DNA from: a virus
IMG/VR virus record: IMGVR_UViG_3300031707_002920
Location: 21,904-85,903 of that record
Strand: one strand, 5' to 3'
Length of the DNA stretch: 64,000 nt
The position numbers and the translations under genes are program-made. The notes beneath the pieces are model-generated. The model saw only the letters and a program-made list of their open reading frames with translations. It did not search any database and was not told where the DNA came from. Positions 23,148 to 29,100 of the stretch are shown here, piece by piece; the first letter of the stretch is position 1; every line of letters begins with the position of its first letter.

Positions 23148-23468
23148 ATGCAGAACGTTTACGATGTTTTAAAATACAGGTTGTCTTTTATCTATGTTGT
23201 GTTAGCCTACACCTATTTGGTGTTAGCCTACATTTTTTGTATCATCATTAGTCCTTTGGGATTATTTTTAATGCTTTTTGAAAAACCTAAAATATGTTGT
23301 GTATGTAATAAGCGTATTGGTAAAAAAGAAGCTTGGACAAGTTATATTCATAGACCTGCTCATTATTCGTGTGTAGAAAACAAATGGTCATACTGGTATC
23401 AATTTGGCCCTATGGATAATCCTGATTATTGGCGTTATTTAGGTAGGAGTGCGCCCACAGAACAATAA
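23148..23468 (+). CDS. Cassette 13: membrane protein with Cys motif
   Basis: ATG 23148 follows AAAGGAGACC. Residues 12-45 are strongly hydrophobic (one or two membrane spans containing the repeat VLAYTYL/VLAYIF). A cytoplasmic part follows with CCVCNKRIGKKEAW and HYSC, a treble-clef-like Cys/His set, and an aromatic tail. 106 residues. The whole gene lies outside the attC-like site. Unknown. Confidence 0.65.
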   Translation: MQNVYDVLKYRLSFIYVVLAYTYLVLAYIFCIIISPLGLFLMLFEKPKICCVCNKRIGKKEAWTSYIHRPAHYSCVENKWSYWYQFGPMDNPDYWRYLGRSAPTEQ

Positions 23469-23489
23469 GGAAATGGTGAGCACATCTTA

Positions 23490-23553
23490 CAACAAACAAA
23501 TGGTGCCGAAGACTAAATCGTGAGTACACGACTTCACCATTTGTTGGACGTTG
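23490..23553 (+). repeat. attC-like site 13 (shortest complete)
   Basis: CAAC-A-AACAAATGGTG pairs perfectly with CACCATTTGTT-GGAC-GTTG. The leader GTTGTAAGAAATGCTCACC pairs with GGTGAGCACATCTTACAAC just upstream. Confidence 0.88.
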
Positions 23554-23600
23554 TACGCAAGTTTGGCGGTTCTGAATTTGATAGGCCGCCGAGGAGAAAT

Positions 23601-23969
23601 ATGGCATACCTTCATTGTCACAAGTGCGGCTGGTCACAGGATGATTTTTGGTATTGGCGGTGGTCTGGCCTCAAACAGTTTTGGAGGTGGCGGCATATGC
23701 CATTTGGCTATAATCCCGTTTCTCTTATTCTCGAAGATTTTGCCGAATACTGGAAGCCGCGCATGATAGGAATGGACTGTGTTTGGGCGCGTGAAAATGG
23801 TTTTAAAAGTAGTAATATTTTTCTTGGCATATTATGCTTTGGTCAATGGGTCGTCATGCGCGGCGTGTATTTAGTCAACGGTGGTGGTTTGACGATCAGT
23901 TTAAACGGGATTATAAAAACAATAAGGCCAAATGTCCTTCGTGCAAGTCACCAGATGATTTTGATATAG
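23601..23969 (+). CDS. Cassette 14: zinc-ribbon protein, probably frameshifted
   Basis: ATG 23601 follows GAGGAGAAAT. The N-terminal LHCHKCGWSQDDFW looks like a zinc/aromatic motif found in small phage proteins. The annotated frame ends without a partner motif. Another frame downstream of 23830 reads RWWFDDQFKRDYKNNKAKCPSCKSPDDF and ends at TAA near 23973, the expected second half. A frameshift between about 23812 and 23830, in ATATTTTTCTT, would join them. Confidence 0.55.
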   Translation: MAYLHCHKCGWSQDDFWYWRWSGLKQFWRWRHMPFGYNPVSLILEDFAEYWKPRMIGMDCVWARENGFKSSNIFLGILCFGQWVVMRGVYLVNGGGLTISLNGIIKTIRPNVLRASHQMILI

Positions 23970-24014
23970 ACTAATCGGCGGCAGAAGAATATTGAAACCG
24001 CCAAACCAGACGTA

Positions 24015-24091
24015 CAACAGCCGCAGCTTGAAACGGCTTTACACTAATGATTATGTTTTTGTAGGCCGCATCAAGCGTGCGGCAAACGTTG
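24015..24091 (+). repeat. attC-like site 14
   Basis: CAAC-A-GCCGCA-GCTTGA pairs with TCAAGC-G-TGCGGC-AAAC-GTTG. Confidence 0.83.
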
Positions 24092-24143
24092 TAGTCAATG
24101 CCGTGCCGAGTCTTTATTGTAGGTGCGGCCATAAGGAGCAAGT

Positions 24144-24371
24144 ATGTTTTCATGGATGCATCGTGGTAAAGTTGAACGACCTATGTCCGAATTTCATGCC
24201 GAGTATATGGCCACACAGAGAGCAAAAGAGGAGTCGGCACGTCACAGCCTACAACAGCTAAAGGCTGAAATTGCCGCTACTATGCTTCCAGCTATTGTGG
24301 CATTAAGTAAAGGTGATATGATTACAGTCGCTAAATGTATTGACGAACTGCGGCAACTATCAGCCGTTTAG
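24144..24371 (+). CDS. Cassette 15: helical protein ending LRQLSAV
   Basis: ATG 24144 follows AAGGAGCAAGT. The 75-residue product is helical. QQLKAEIA..LRQLSAV is encoded by the two arms of the attC-like site, and the same ending occurs in cassettes 24 and 25, whose N-terminal parts differ. The shared tail therefore reflects the recombination site more than protein family. Confidence 0.6.
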   Translation: MFSWMHRGKVERPMSEFHAEYMATQRAKEESARHSLQQLKAEIAATMLPAIVALSKGDMITVAKCIDELRQLSAV

Positions 24372-24380
24372 CGAACGTTG
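24252..24380 (+). repeat. attC-like site 15
   Basis: CAAC-A-GCTAAA-GGCTGA pairs with TCAGCC-G-TTTAGC-GAAC-GTTG. Confidence 0.86.
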
Positions 24381-24420
24381 GTTGAAATTCCAGTCATGCT
24401 TTTTATGTTTGGAGGCGAAC

Positions 24421-24639
24421 ATGCTGTACTTTATCATAGGATGTCTAATAATCGGGTTGTTTATCTCGTTTTCAATAGGTTGGTGGTGTGGCGAACGGCA
24501 TGTTCGCAGAAACACTATGGTAGGCATTCCTTCCACATCAACCAACAGCAAAAGTACGCCATGTAAATGCACCTCAGTGCCGTTGGTAATATCTGAGAAG
24601 TGTAGATGTCGTATCTGTGGTCGAGTGTGGGTTCAGTAA
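24421..24639 (+). CDS. Cassette 16: small membrane protein with zinc-ribbon tail
   Basis: ATG 24421 follows GGAGGCGAAC. One transmembrane helix (residues 2-21, LYFIIGCLIIGLFISFSIGW) is followed by basic residues and a C-terminal CKC...CRCRICGRVW. The domain order resembles cassettes 7 and 26. The C-terminal half is encoded by the attC-like site. Confidence 0.65.
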   Translation: MLYFIIGCLIIGLFISFSIGWWCGERHVRRNTMVGIPSTSTNSKSTPCKCTSVPLVISEKCRCRICGRVWVQ

Positions 24640-24664
24640 CACGGCGTACATTTTGCGGACGTTG
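24543..24664 (+). repeat. attC-like site 16
   Basis: CAAC-A-GCAAAA-GTACGCC pairs with GGCGTAC-A-TTTTGC-GGAC-GTTG. Confidence 0.87.
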
Positions 24665-24725
24665 TAAGAAATGCGGTTGGCTCTGAAAATTATAAGCCGC
24701 CGCTAAAATCAAAACAAGGTATCAC

Positions 24726-25121
24726 ATGAAATTATCATCCTGCTCTCAAAAATTATATGGTAAACCTTTTTCAGATCTCACAGACTCTGAAAAAATAACA
24801 GTTAGAAAAGAAACTGCAAAATTAACTGTAGAAGAAGAACTCGAAAAACAAACCAAACGCGAACAAGAGTGGCATGACAGAATCGAGGATCCTGGACAAT
24901 GGTTCTGCCCCCGATGCGGTCATAAACTAGAACCGGTAAGCAAGGACAATGAAGACTGGGGAGATTTTTGTAGCGGATACCATGAGGAGCACGGCACTTT
25001 CTGGTTTCTATGCTCTAACAAAGACTGCACTTACAGTGAGGCTCCTCTTGTCGTCCATCATCCTGTTTATGGATGGCAATGCAGATCAGGAGATAGTTGG
25101 GCTATTGGTTACGTCAAATAA
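24726..25121 (+). CDS. Cassette 17: zinc-ribbon protein, 131 aa
   Basis: ATG 24726 follows AACAAGG. An N-terminal charged helix (residues 15-50) precedes WFCPRCGHKLEP and FLCSNKDCTY, a four-Cys ribbon, then a Trp-rich tail. It is the longest single-frame cassette protein and has a more AT-rich codon use than its neighbours. Unknown function. Confidence 0.65.
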   Translation: MKLSSCSQKLYGKPFSDLTDSEKITVRKETAKLTVEEELEKQTKREQEWHDRIEDPGQWFCPRCGHKLEPVSKDNEDWGDFCSGYHEEHGTFWFLCSNKDCTYSEAPLVVHHPVYGWQCRSGDSWAIGYVK

Positions 25122-25165
25122 AGGCAGCGGCGGCGGGAAAGTAAGGAAGCCAACCGCACATCTTA

Positions 25166-25232
25166 CAACAAATGCATGGCGGGGAGTACCCGCAAATTTG
25201 GAGTACCAAACTTCGCCATGCATCGGACGTTG
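25166..25232 (+). repeat. attC-like site 17
   Basis: CAAC-AA-ATGCATGGCG pairs with CGCCATGCAT-CGGAC-GTTG. Nearly identical to site 20. Confidence 0.87.
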
Positions 25233-25266
25233 TAGTCAATTGTCGAGCGCAAAGAAAGGAAATTAT

Positions 25267-25497
25267 ATGCCCGCCGAAGAATTGCTTCCGTGTCGTAAAT
25301 GTGGGGCTCCTGCTGCGCCGATAGCTCCACCGAAAGATGGCTGGTCGTGTTTAATACACTGTTCAAAGTTTTGCGGTTATCATGAGCATGAAGGAACGGT
25401 AGAGAAAACGGTTCTTGCGTGGAATCGGCGGGCGGACACTAAGGAGTGCGCTCGCCAACAGCCTACAACAACCGTATGCCAAAATGTCGACGAGTAA
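25267..25497 (+). CDS. Cassette 18: Lar-like restriction alleviation protein
   Basis: ATG 25267 follows AAAGGAAAT. ELLPCRKCGAPAA (residues 4-16), a middle Cys pair (CLIHCSKFCGY) and TVLAWNRR match the short Lar family: an N-terminal LxPCPxCG, a central Cys pair and a terminal AWNRR. Lar proteins modulate type I restriction-modification and protect incoming DNA. The 76-residue size is normal. The right half of its attC-like site (CAAC at 25466) is missing. Confidence 0.75.
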   Translation: MPAEELLPCRKCGAPAAPIAPPKDGWSCLIHCSKFCGYHEHEGTVEKTVLAWNRRADTKECARQQPTTTVCQNVDE

Positions 25498-25508
25498 CCG
25501 ACGTGACT

Positions 25509-25739
25509 ATGAACGCTCAGATTTTCAGTTCCCTGAGAAAACACGGAAAAGATATGTTGGATGTCTCCTGCTTAGCTAAAGAATTAAAAAAGGGTCTTAT
25601 GGGGACGATGTGGGGTGCTCGCGTGTGGGTTCATAGAGATGCTACAGAAATTAGGTGTTACGGAGAAAATAGTGTTGAGTTTGAAAAGCAATTCCCTTTT
25701 CTCAAGGAGTCTAAAAGAGTTCTCAAAATTAAAGACTAA
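25509..25739 (+). CDS. Cassette 19a: unknown 76-aa protein
   Basis: ATG 25509 starts in a place where a cassette core would be expected, but GTTG is absent, so the left end of this cassette has been lost. The product is a mixed, basic small domain (MWGARVWVHRDATEIRCYGE). A second gene follows within the same unit. Confidence 0.5.
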   Translation: MNAQIFSSLRKHGKDMLDVSCLAKELKKGLMGTMWGARVWVHRDATEIRCYGENSVEFEKQFPFLKESKRVLKIKD

Positions 25740-25770
25740 AAGCCACAAACGAAGAGAGAGGAGGGATGTG

Positions 25771-26160
25771 ATGAGCCGGTCGTACTTTACAACACAGAAA
25801 ATTTCACGTAAGATATTTCCTAATAAAGTGGGAGATAGCATCCTACTTAAAAATGGAGAAAAACTAACTATTGGATCAGATAGAAAGGATATATCTGGAT
25901 CATTCTATCTGACGGATGGGATAGCAAGTGTGTGGTTGTATTTCGATAAGGGCCTTCTCTCTATGTACGATATAAACAATACATTTGCATGGAATGGTAC
26001 TGGAGAGCCATTGCTGAAAAAAATCCGATCATACGTGCGCAAACCAAAAGCAAAAGAGGCACGTCCTGTGCCTAAGAGCCGCCACAAGGACACTATGGTA
26101 GCGCGAAAAATAGCAGCCAACAGCCACAGCCCAAAACAGTGGAAGTTGACTAAGGACTAA
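25771..26160 (+). CDS. Cassette 19b: unknown 129-aa protein
   Basis: ATG 25771 follows GAGAGGAGGGATGTG. The product is beta-rich (DSILLKNGEKLTIG..SGSFYLTDGIASVWLYFD) with a basic C-terminal tail (RKPKAKEARPVPKSRHKD). It is the second gene of an unusual two-gene cassette. The tail is encoded in the attC-like arm. Not recognised. Confidence 0.6.
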   Translation: MSRSYFTTQKISRKIFPNKVGDSILLKNGEKLTIGSDRKDISGSFYLTDGIASVWLYFDKGLLSMYDINNTFAWNGTGEPLLKKIRSYVRKPKAKEARPVPKSRHKDTMVARKIAANSHSPKQWKLTKD

Positions 26161-26201
26161 TTTTATTATAGTCCGCTGCATCGGGCGTGCGGCGGACGTT
26201 G
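26118..26201 (+). repeat. attC-like site 19
   Basis: CAAC-A-GCCACA-GCCC..CAGTGGA pairs, with two mismatches, with TCCGCTG..GGGC-G-TGCGGC-GGAC-GTTG. Confidence 0.72.
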
Positions 26202-26257
26202 TACAAAATTTAACCGCGTCTTGGATTTATAGCCGGGGCGCAAAACAGGAGAAAAAC

Positions 26258-26479
26258 ATGAAAGACACAGAGTTGAGAATTATCAGCGACGGTACTGTTG
26301 CTGGCACACAGGTGGTGGATTCTAAAGGTAACAGGGTCAAATTAGTACAGAAAATAAAATGGGAGTTATCCCTATCGTCTGGTATATCTAAAGTTACATT
26401 GGAAATTGCCAAAACACCTATTGATGTCATCGCCAAAAAAGCAAGAGCGCCCCGGAGGAACATTAAGGAACGCGGTTAA
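26258..26479 (+). CDS. Cassette 20: unknown 73-aa protein
   Basis: ATG 26258 follows ACAGGAGAAAAAC. It is a small beta-rich protein (ELRIISDGTVAGTQVVDSKG) with a basic tail. This cassette has the longest terminal arms: its first 44 bases pair with the bases from GCGCCCCGG to CGTACAAC around 26444-26491, including GTTAAA opposite TTTAAC. Confidence 0.65.
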   Translation: MKDTELRIISDGTVAGTQVVDSKGNRVKLVQKIKWELSLSSGISKVTLEIAKTPIDVIAKKARAPRRNIKERG

Positions 26480-26487
26480 ACTTCGTA

Positions 26488-26554
26488 CAACAAATGCATG
26501 GCGGGGAGTACCCCCAAATTTGGAGTACCAAACTTCGCCATGCATCAAACGTTG
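26488..26554 (+). repeat. attC-like site 20
   Basis: CAAC-AA-ATGCATGGCG pairs with CGCCATGCAT-CAAAC-GTTG; one base in the loop and the spacer differ from site 17. Confidence 0.87.
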
Positions 26555-26589
26555 TGCGAAATAACCGGCGAACCATATTGGAGGCGCGA

Positions 26590-26919
26590 ATGATTCACAA
26601 ACACGATCTGCGTACCGCTATCAGCGATCTCGGGCAGGCTCTGGAGCATGTCGAGCACTATAGTGGTAGGCCGGAAGTTTTTTGCCTTAAGCAGCTTTTG
26701 GTCAATCCACTTTCGTACGCGCAGAACAATGGGAGTCGCCGGTTACATCGCACAACAGCGAAAGTGCGCAATGTCAACACAATTTTCAAGAGTCTATTTG
26801 TATTCGCTGTGGTAAAAAATTGTGATGCCACAGCGCACGTTTCGCGAGACGTTGGTTGCAATGGTCTTCTTAAATTTATTATAGGCGGCGCAAATGGCAA
26901 TTCCATTTTTCAAATGTAG
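26590..26919 (+). CDS. Cassette 21: helical protein, frame crosses cassette border
   Basis: ATG 26590 follows GGAGGCGCGA. The first 40 residues (HDLRTAISDLGQALEHVEHY) look like a real helical domain. The frame then crosses the GTTG at 26851 into cassette 22, which no other cassette gene does. In another frame ICIRCGKKL ends in TGA near 26822. A frameshift around 26700-26720 would give a normal zinc-ribbon ending inside the cassette. Confidence 0.45.
   Translation: MIHKHDLRTAISDLGQALEHVEHYSGRPEVFCLKQLLVNPLSYAQNNGSRRLHRTTAKVRNVNTIFKSLFVFAVVKNCDATAHVSRDVGCNGLLKFIIGGANGNSIFQM
26753..26854 (+). repeat. attC-like site 21
   Basis: CAAC-A-GCGAAA-GTGCGC pairs with GCGCAC-G-TTTCGC-GAGAC-GTTG. Confidence 0.86.
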
Positions 26920-27130
26920 TAAACATGGTGTTGTGAAGTTCAGGGTTATTCACGAGTGCGAGGTATGCGCCGCTGAAAACCGCTGTACTCAGCCCACAGA
27001 CAACCAACATACGCAGCTTGCAATTGCAGCTCTTCGCGGCGCGTTGTCTCGGTTGCCCGTCAATCTTGGCATGGTAGATCAGATATTGGTTGCCTTCGAG
27101 GAAGAGCTGCAACAGCAAGCGAGTGCGTAA
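26894..27130 (+). CDS. Cassette 22: small protein related to the second locus
   Basis: ATG 26894 follows ATAGGCGGCGC. An N-terminal CSKH..HECEVC metal motif is followed by QHTQLAIAALRGALSRLPVN...VDQILVAFEEELQQQ. The second part is closely similar to the C-terminal part of the gene at 63336, and both are encoded by the attC-like arms plus loop. Function unknown. Confidence 0.65.
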   Translation: MAIPFFKCSKHGVVKFRVIHECEVCAAENRCTQPTDNQHTQLAIAALRGALSRLPVNLGMVDQILVAFEEELQQQASA

Positions 27131-27137
27131 AACGTTG
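27005..27137 (+). repeat. attC-like site 22
   Basis: CAAC-A-TACGCA-GCTTGC..TTGCAGCTC pairs with GAGCTGCAA..GCAAGC-G..TGCGTA-AAAC-GTTG. Confidence 0.87.
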
Positions 27138-27216
27138 GCCGAAACTCCACGGCCAAAACGAATATAGATAGGCGGCATTATGCGGCCAAAGCGCCGCACT
27201 GCGCATAATCGCGGGC
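27134..27216 (+). mobile_element. Cassette 23: 83-bp remnant cassette without a gene
   Basis: It starts with GTTGGCCGAAAC and keeps a leader (ATAGATAGGCGGC) but has no CAAC half-site and only the right part of a stem before the next GTTG at 27217. A 19-codon frame from ATG 27180 crosses the border. It looks like an internally deleted cassette. Confidence 0.6.
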
Positions 27217-27260
27217 GTTGTACGCAATGGGCTTCTTAAATTTATTGGAGGTGGTTGCTT

Positions 27261-27497
27261 ATGTCAAAATGCAATAGTTGCGGTCGTGAGCCTCTTGAAT
27301 ATGTAACAAGGTGTGTGCGTTGCGGAGCGGCGCAACCACTGGAAAGCAGCGGTACTCAGCCCACAGACGTACAACAGCTAAAGGCCGAAATCGCCATGTG
27401 TGCGGCGTTGCTTGAGCCTTTATTCGGGGCGACTGAGGAACAAAGTAAGGTCATTACCGATGTCACGCAAAGACTGTGGCGACTATCAGCCGTTTAG
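27261..27497 (+). CDS. Cassette 24: zinc-ribbon protein ending LRRLSAV-type
   Basis: ATG 27261 follows GGAGG at 27247-27251; an upstream TTG in frame is less likely. The 78-residue product has CNSCGREPLEYVTRCVRCGAA at the N-terminus and QQLKAEIAM...LWRLSAV from the attC-like arms, as in cassettes 15 and 25. Confidence 0.65.
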   Translation: MSKCNSCGREPLEYVTRCVRCGAAQPLESSGTQPTDVQQLKAEIAMCAALLEPLFGATEEQSKVITDVTQRLWRLSAV

Positions 27498-27506
27498 CAA
27501 ACGTTG
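27372..27506 (+). repeat. attC-like site 24
   Basis: CAAC-A-GCTAAA-GGC pairs with GCC-G-TTTAGC-AAAC-GTTG. Confidence 0.82.
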
Positions 27507-27541
27507 TATGCCATTTACATTTTCTCGGAGGTTATAGGCAC

Positions 27542-27763
27542 ATGGCTATATGCGGTACGAATCAATGCGTAGAGTGCGAGCTGTATATACACTGCATACG
27601 ACATGTGCGCGACGTAGTTCCGCCATGTGCAAAAAATGTAAACCAGCTAAAAGCCGAAATTCGCGCATTGCTAAACGACAATTGTGAGTTTTACGAAAGT
27701 AACGCTTCGTTAAGTAACATTAGCGCGTTTTTGTTCAAATTGCGCGAACTATCGGCTGTTTAG
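27542..27763 (+). CDS. Cassette 25: Cys/His-rich protein ending LRELSAV
   Basis: ATG 27542 follows CGGAGGTTATAGGCAC. The 73-residue product has CGTNQCVECELYIHCIRH, a likely metal site, then NQLKAEIRAL and LRELSAV from the recombination-site arms. The ending is shared with cassettes 15 and 24. Confidence 0.6.
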   Translation: MAICGTNQCVECELYIHCIRHVRDVVPPCAKNVNQLKAEIRALLNDNCEFYESNASLSNISAFLFKLRELSAV

Positions 27764-27773
27764 CAAATCGTTG
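27641..27773 (+). repeat. attC-like site 25 (degenerate left core)
   Basis: The left core reads AACC instead of CAAC. CTAAA-AGCCGA still pairs with TCGGCT-G-TTTAG before the right GTTG. Confidence 0.6.
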
Positions 27774-27812
27774 TGCGCCATTAGAACCAGTCTTTATATC
27801 GAGAGGTAAAAC

Positions 27813-28046
27813 ATGTTTGCTTTGCAGTTAGTAGCACTCGTGCTGATTCTGTCTGCCGCTGCCCTCATAGTTACGATGCTTTTATTGGGTGTCGTAAGTT
27901 CGTTTTCGTCAAGTAAATGGTTCTGTACATCAATGGGTTGGCATCGTCAGCCAGACTCCATAGGCTTTGATGGCTGCTCGATGCTTGGTTGCTGTCCTCG
28001 GTGCGGCAAACATGTTTTACTGGATAGTCAAGGTAACTGGTTCTAA
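27813..28046 (+). CDS. Cassette 26: membrane protein with phage-type Cys motif
   Basis: ATG 27813 follows GAGAGGTAAAAC. One transmembrane helix (about residues 4-30) precedes WFCTSMGWHRQPDSIGFDGCS...GCCPRCGKHVLLDSQGNWF. The CxRCGK..DSQGNWF ending recalls small phage proteins of lambdoid and T-type genomes, function unknown. The leader GTTGTGCGCCATTAGAACC pairs with GGTTCTAACAGCGCACAAC after the stop. The right half of the site is missing. Confidence 0.65.
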   Translation: MFALQLVALVLILSAAALIVTMLLLGVVSSFSSSKWFCTSMGWHRQPDSIGFDGCSMLGCCPRCGKHVLLDSQGNWF

Positions 28047-28077
28047 CAGCGCACAACAAATAGACAAGGAGATTTAT

Positions 28078-28386
28078 ATGGCGCGCAAGATTGTAAAGTT
28101 CGATGTTCAGCAGGTGCCGAATGATTATTGGAGTCAGTGTCACTACATATCGTGGTGTCTGTGCGACGACGGTACTATGTGGGAATTGCAAGATAATGAA
28201 AGCGCGTGGCGTCAGTTGCCTGTACCGGGGTGCGCGCCGGACACTGTGGAAGGCGCAAATTTACATCCACCAAGTGTGCCAGTTTGCCCTTCATGGTGTA
28301 AGGATACGTCAAGTGGTACGTGGGGGTGTTTGAAGGGCAAACCAGCACACATTTTGAAAGGTGGCGATCATGTCAACAGACATTAA
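28078..28386 (+). CDS. Cassette 27: unknown 102-aa protein
   Basis: ATG 28078 follows AAGGAG. DDGTMWELQDNESAWRQLPVPGC resembles small phage proteins with a D-GT-W motif. Five Cys and several Trp occur. It directly follows the CAAC half-site of cassette 26 with no GTTG between them, so this cassette has lost its left end. It overlaps the next gene by 17 bases. Confidence 0.55.
   Translation: MARKIVKFDVQQVPNDYWSQCHYISWCLCDDGTMWELQDNESAWRQLPVPGCAPDTVEGANLHPPSVPVCPSWCKDTSSGTWGCLKGKPAHILKGGDHVNRH
28268..28357 (+). repeat. attC-like site 27 (degenerate)
   Basis: CCACCAA-GTGTGC-CA-GTTTGCCC pairs with GGGCAAAC-CA-GCACAC-ATTTTG, but both terminal cores are altered. Confidence 0.55.
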
Positions 28387-28723
28387 CGTAGGTTTGGGAG
28401 AGTTTAAACTATTAGAGAGATTTGTGGTAGCTATGGAGCGAATCGCCACCAAACTGGAGGAAATCGCTCCTTCCACACCAACTAACAAAAGTGTGCCATT
28501 ATCTAAAACTAGTTATAAATTTCCAGAAACTGGAGTCTTTTTGGATATCCCTGTCAAAGCTCATTGGGTTCATAAAAATGTTAGTGAGATGAAAGAGGTC
28601 CGTATTTTTGGTAACATTTTAAAACTGGCTGAAACTTATGACATAATGATAACGCGGTCAGATTCTGAAAAATTGGTAATTTATATCGATGAGCCAGGAA
28701 AAAAATTCCGAATAAGAGGTTAA
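28370..28723 (+). CDS. Cassette 28: unknown 117-aa protein
   Basis: ATG 28370 follows AAAGGTGG. EFKLLERFVVAMERIATKLEEIA is a helix of the type common at the start of small phage proteins. A CAAC-type left half-site is embedded at 28479 (encoding STPTNKS) without a right partner, so the gene continues beyond it into AT-rich sequence. It may be a fusion across a lost cassette border. Confidence 0.55.
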   Translation: MSTDINVGLGEFKLLERFVVAMERIATKLEEIAPSTPTNKSVPLSKTSYKFPETGVFLDIPVKAHWVHKNVSEMKEVRIFGNILKLAETYDIMITRSDSEKLVIYIDEPGKKFRIRG

Positions 28724-28813
28724 AAGGATATTTTATGATCTGGATAGAGGTAAACAATTTGGAATTATTGTCAATGTGGAAACAATGTGTACTTTTTAGA
28801 ATTGGAGGGTGCA

Positions 28814-29089
28814 ATGAAAGTTTTGCCGTTGTGTGATACGTCTGGACACGATATGGAGATTGTTGCTGAAACAGACTTTGAGGCGGAGTGGCTTAAATGT
28901 CATTTCAAGGTTTGGCGCGGTGTAGATGGATTTGTTGATGATACAACAGTAGGTGGTGTTCGCCTCAAAGTCAAGAGCGCATGGTGGGATTGCACTAGAG
29001 CACTGGCGGAAGCGCACACACAGCCTACAACAGCGCCATGCGGTACGGGGCAGAAGCCCCAAATTGCCGAAGCGTCAACTTCCGCATAG
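28814..29089 (+). CDS. Cassette 29: unknown 91-aa protein, last of the array
   Basis: ATG 28814 follows GGAGG. The product is an alpha/beta domain (VVAETDFEAEWLKCHFKVW-like core) with a low-complexity tail from the site arms (AHTQPTTAPCGTGQKPQIAEA). Not recognised. Confidence 0.6.
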   Translation: MKVLPLCDTSGHDMEIVAETDFEAEWLKCHFKVWRGVDGFVDDTTVGGVRLKVKSAWWDCTRALAEAHTQPTTAPCGTGQKPQIAEASTSA

Positions 29090-29100
29090 CGCAAACTTGG
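29038..29100 (+). repeat. attC-like site 29 (terminal, core CTTG)
   Basis: CAAC-A-GCGCCATGCGG pairs with CCGCATAGCGC-AAAC-CTTG with one mismatch. It marks the right end of the array; AT-rich phage sequence follows. Confidence 0.72.

Larger units (their letters stand above)
18783..29100 (+). mobile_element. Integron-like gene cassette array (about 29 cassettes)
   Basis: Cassettes of 80 to about 570 bp repeat head to tail. Each starts with a core near GTTGKNNGMAAT, has one short gene on the + strand with its own GGAGG-type site, and ends in a foldable site running from CAAC to the next GTTG. By eye the GC content is clearly higher than in the flanking phage DNA. The site architecture matches integron attC (R box, unpaired spacer, L box with extrahelical base, variable stem), but the core does not fit the classical GTTRRRY. 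No tyrosine recombinase is in the window. Confidence 0.85.

Noticed and set aside
24378-24566. Alternative 62-residue frame in cassette 16
   Set aside because: It starts in the leader without a binding site and overlaps the better membrane-protein gene.
18783-29100. CRISPR-like array, because of many repeated palindromic elements
   Set aside because: Repeats are heterogeneous, 80-570 bases apart, with genes and ribosome binding sites between them, and no cas genes are present.
18783-29100. Integron integrase or other tyrosine/serine recombinase inside the array
   Set aside because: No product in the window shows the R..HxxR..Y pattern or a serine recombinase domain; the recombinase must be elsewhere or come from the host.
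18783-29100. Diversity-generating retroelement
   Set aside because: No reverse transcriptase and no template/variable repeat pair with A-biased changes.
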